Below, in pieces: positions 3,541 through 5,352 of a DNA stretch of 5,352 nt. The position numbers were made by a program, and so were the translations under genes. This DNA is from Candidatus Woesearchaeota archaeon (lineage in GTDB: Archaea > Nanobdellota > Nanobdellia > Woesearchaeales > J091). Under the pieces are notes generated by a model, which was given only the letters and a program-made list of their open reading frames with translations, was not told the DNA's origin and did no database searches. The stretch is taken from positions 1 to 5,352 of the forward strand of contig RFJB01000141.1 in the NCBI GenBank assembly GCA_003695045.1, given 5' to 3'. The stretch's first letter is position 1. Each line of letters starts with the position of its first letter.

Positions 3541-5352
3541 ATGAATGACTTCGATAAATCCAAACAATTCATTCTCTGGTTTGATCAGATAGGCATTGAA
3601 GATGTCCCATTTGTCGGCGGCAAAAACGCTTCGCTTGGCGAAATGTACCGCAACCTTTCATCTCACGGTGTCAGGGTCCCGAACGGCTTCGCAGTTACTG
3701 CGTATGCGTATCATTACCTTCTTGAGAAAGCAGGAATCAAGGAGAAAATCAGGGAGATACTGTCAGACCTTGACACGAGCGACATGCAGAATCTGGCAGA
3801 GCGCGGCGAGAAGGTGCGGCACCTTATTCTGAACGCGGAATTCCCGAAAGAACTGTCCGATGCAATAATAGACGCATACGGTCATCTCTGCAAGCAGTAC
3901 GGCGAAAACACAGATGTTGCTGTCAGAAGCAGCGCCACAGCCGAAGACCTGCCGGACGCTTCTTTCGCAGGCCAGCAGGAGACATTCCTCAACATCAAAG
4001 GACCTTATCACCTTATTGATGCGTGCAAGAGATGCTTTGCTTCACTCTTCACGAACCGCGCAATATCCTACAGGGTGGACAAGAACTTTGACCATTTCTC
4101 AATCGGGCTTTCCATAGGCGTTCAAAAGATGGTCCGCTCTGACAAGGCATGCTCGGGCGTTATGTTCTCCATTGACACCGAATCCGGCTTCCAGGATGCC
4201 GTGCTGGTTACTGCTGCTTACGGCCTTGGAGAAAACGTTGTTCAGGGAGCAGTGAATCCTGATGAGTATTATGTCTTTAAGCCCACACTCAAGCAGGGCT
4301 TCAGACCTATAATCAAAAAGACCCTCGGCGCAAAGGCAATCAAAATGATATATTCCAAAGACGGAATAAAGCCAACCAAGAATGTGCCCGTTCCTCCCGA
4401 GGAGAGAAAGAAGTTTGCCCTGTCTGACGACGAGGTTCTGACTCTTGCGAGATGGGCGTGCATCATTGAGGACCATTACAGCGCCAAGGCAGGCCACTAC
4501 AAACCGATGGATATGGAGTGGGCGAAGGACGGCATCACGGGAGAACTTTTCATTGTGCAGGCAAGGCCTGAAACCGTGCACTCAAACAAAAACAGGAATG
4601 TTCTTCAGAAGTGGGTTCTCAAACCCGGCCAGAACCCGAAGGTGCTGGCAAAGGGCAGAAGCGTCGGCTCCAAGATTGGCAAGGGCAAGGTAAACATAAT
4701 CACGGATGTCCACAAGATAGGTAACTTTGAGCCCGGCGCTGTTCTTGTAACTGAAATGACAGACCCCGACTGGGAGCCCATAATGAAAGTTGCTTCTGCA
4801 ATCGTTACCAACAGGGGAGGCAGAACATGCCACGCAGCGATAATCTCCAGAGAGCTTGGAATTCCATGCGTTGTCGGAACCGAGAATGGGACGAATGTCC
4901 TTAAGGGCGTTTCAGAAGTCACCGTTGACTGCTCCCAGGGCGAGGAAGGCCTTGTTTACGAGGGCTTGTTAGATTTTGATGTGGAGGAGATAAACCTTGA
5001 GCACATGCCAAGGACGAAGACGAAGATTATGATGAATGTCGGCACGCCCGAGAATGCGTTTGAGCAGTCGTTTATTCCCAATCAGGGGGTGGGGCTTGCA
5101 AGAGAGGAGTTTGTCATAAACTCGCACATCAAGATTCACCCTCTTGCCCTGCTGCATTTTGACAGGGTTGAAGATCCTGCCGTAAGAAAGCAGATTGAAG
5201 AACTCACCCACGGATATGAGAACAAGGCGGAGTTCTTCATCGACAAGCTCGCACAGGGCATCGCAACCATTGCAGCTGCTTTCTATCCCAACGATGTCAT
5301 TGTGCGCCTCTCTGACTTCAAGAGCAACGAGTATGCCAACCTCATCGGAGGA
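3541..5352 (+). CDS. ppsA: Phosphoenolpyruvate synthase (pyruvate, water dikinase), C-terminus beyond window
   Basis: PpsA makes phosphoenolpyruvate, AMP and phosphate from pyruvate, ATP and water, the entry to gluconeogenesis from C3 units. The frame is open for 604 codons to the right edge, about three quarters of a usual 750-820-residue enzyme. Domains in order: the ATP-binding PPDK_N domain, about residues 20-345, with VGGKNASLGEM (25-35), AVRSSATAEDLPDASFAGQQ (127-146), PMDMEWAKDG (322-331) and IVQARPETVHS (338-348); the swivelling phosphohistidine domain, about 375-460, with TNRGGRTCHAAIISRELG carrying the catalytic His431; and the start of the PEP/pyruvate-binding TIM barrel (NVGTPENAF from 499, GVGLAREEF, RLSDFKSNEYANLIGG at 589-604). 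The catalytic cysteine region near the C-terminus is outside the window. The N-terminus is about ten residues longer than many homologues, but the SD supports ATG 3541. Pyruvate phosphate dikinase shares the architecture; the GGKNASLGEM, RSSATAEDLP and SDFKxNEYANLIGG wording is that of PpsA. It follows pta-ackA on the same strand but has its own upstream region. Confidence 0.96.
   Translation, partial: MNDFDKSKQFILWFDQIGIEDVPFVGGKNASLGEMYRNLSSHGVRVPNGFAVTAYAYHYLLEKAGIKEKIREILSDLDTSDMQNLAERGEKVRHLILNAEFPKELSDAIIDAYGHLCKQYGENTDVAVRSSATAEDLPDASFAGQQETFLNIKGPYHLIDACKRCFASLFTNRAISYRVDKNFDHFSIGLSIGVQKMVRSDKACSGVMFSIDTESGFQDAVLVTAAYGLGENVVQGAVNPDEYYVFKPTLKQGFRPIIKKTLGAKAIKMIYSKDGIKPTKNVPVPPEERKKFALSDDEVLTLARWACIIEDHYSAKAGHYKPMDMEWAKDGITGELFIVQARPETVHSNKNRNVLQKWVLKPGQNPKVLAKGRSVGSKIGKGKVNIITDVHKIGNFEPGAVLVTEMTDPDWEPIMKVASAIVTNRGGRTCHAAIISRELGIPCVVGTENGTNVLKGVSEVTVDCSQGEEGLVYEGLLDFDVEEINLEHMPRTKTKIMMNVGTPENAFEQSFIPNQGVGLAREEFVINSHIKIHPLALLHFDRVEDPAVRKQIEELTHGYENKAEFFIDKLAQGIATIAAAFYPNDVIVRLSDFKSNEYANLIGG

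Noticed and set aside
4099..4581. 160-codon minus-strand frame inside ppsA
   Set aside because: It is fully antisense to the conserved ATP-binding domain of PpsA, has no promoter or SD and its product is unrecognisable.
5350..5352. ppsA as a truncated pseudogene
   Set aside because: The frame is open and fully conserved right up to the window edge, so the missing C-terminus is a cut of the window, not a lesion.

Overview
The window reads as a piece of an archaeal chromosome. The evidence is archaeal-style TATA boxes: one lies about 27 bp before the pta ATG and one about 27 bp before the ATG of a small membrane-protein gene, so both transcripts look leaderless. Other starts carry Shine-Dalgarno (SD) sequences close to GGAGGTGAT. 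T-rich tracts, rather than GC hairpins, follow the genes. No marker gene fixes the lineage. A small fermentative archaeon (for example a DPANN or euryarchaeal lineage) is an inference only.

Layout. Bases 1-97 (minus strand) hold the start of a lysine/alanine-repeat protein that runs off the left edge. Bases 98-251 are a spacer with that gene's SD and TATA-like box, plus a T-rich, inverted-repeat end for the next gene. Bases 252-737 (minus strand) encode a two-CBS-domain protein. Bases 738-941 are a divergent promoter region with one TATA box per direction and an exact 15-bp tandem repeat. Bases 942-1958 (pta) and 1976-3154 (ackA), 17 bp apart, form an operon for phosphate acetyltransferase and acetate kinase. 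Bases 3155-3252 are a T-rich terminator and a new promoter. Bases 3253-3408 encode a 51-residue single-span membrane peptide of unknown function. Bases 3409-3540 hold the ppsA upstream region. Bases 3541-5352 are the first 604 codons of phosphoenolpyruvate synthase (ppsA), open at the right edge.

Together the enzymes sit at the pyruvate/acetyl-CoA node. Pta and AckA interconvert acetyl-CoA, acetyl phosphate and acetate, with ATP made in the acetate direction. PpsA spends ATP to turn pyruvate into PEP for gluconeogenesis. The CBS protein may sense adenine nucleotides next to this node, but that is inference from position and family. The main genes belong to known families. The less familiar items are the 51-residue membrane gene, the AKKK-repeat protein, the repeat in the CBS leader and the 18-codon frame abutting ppsA.
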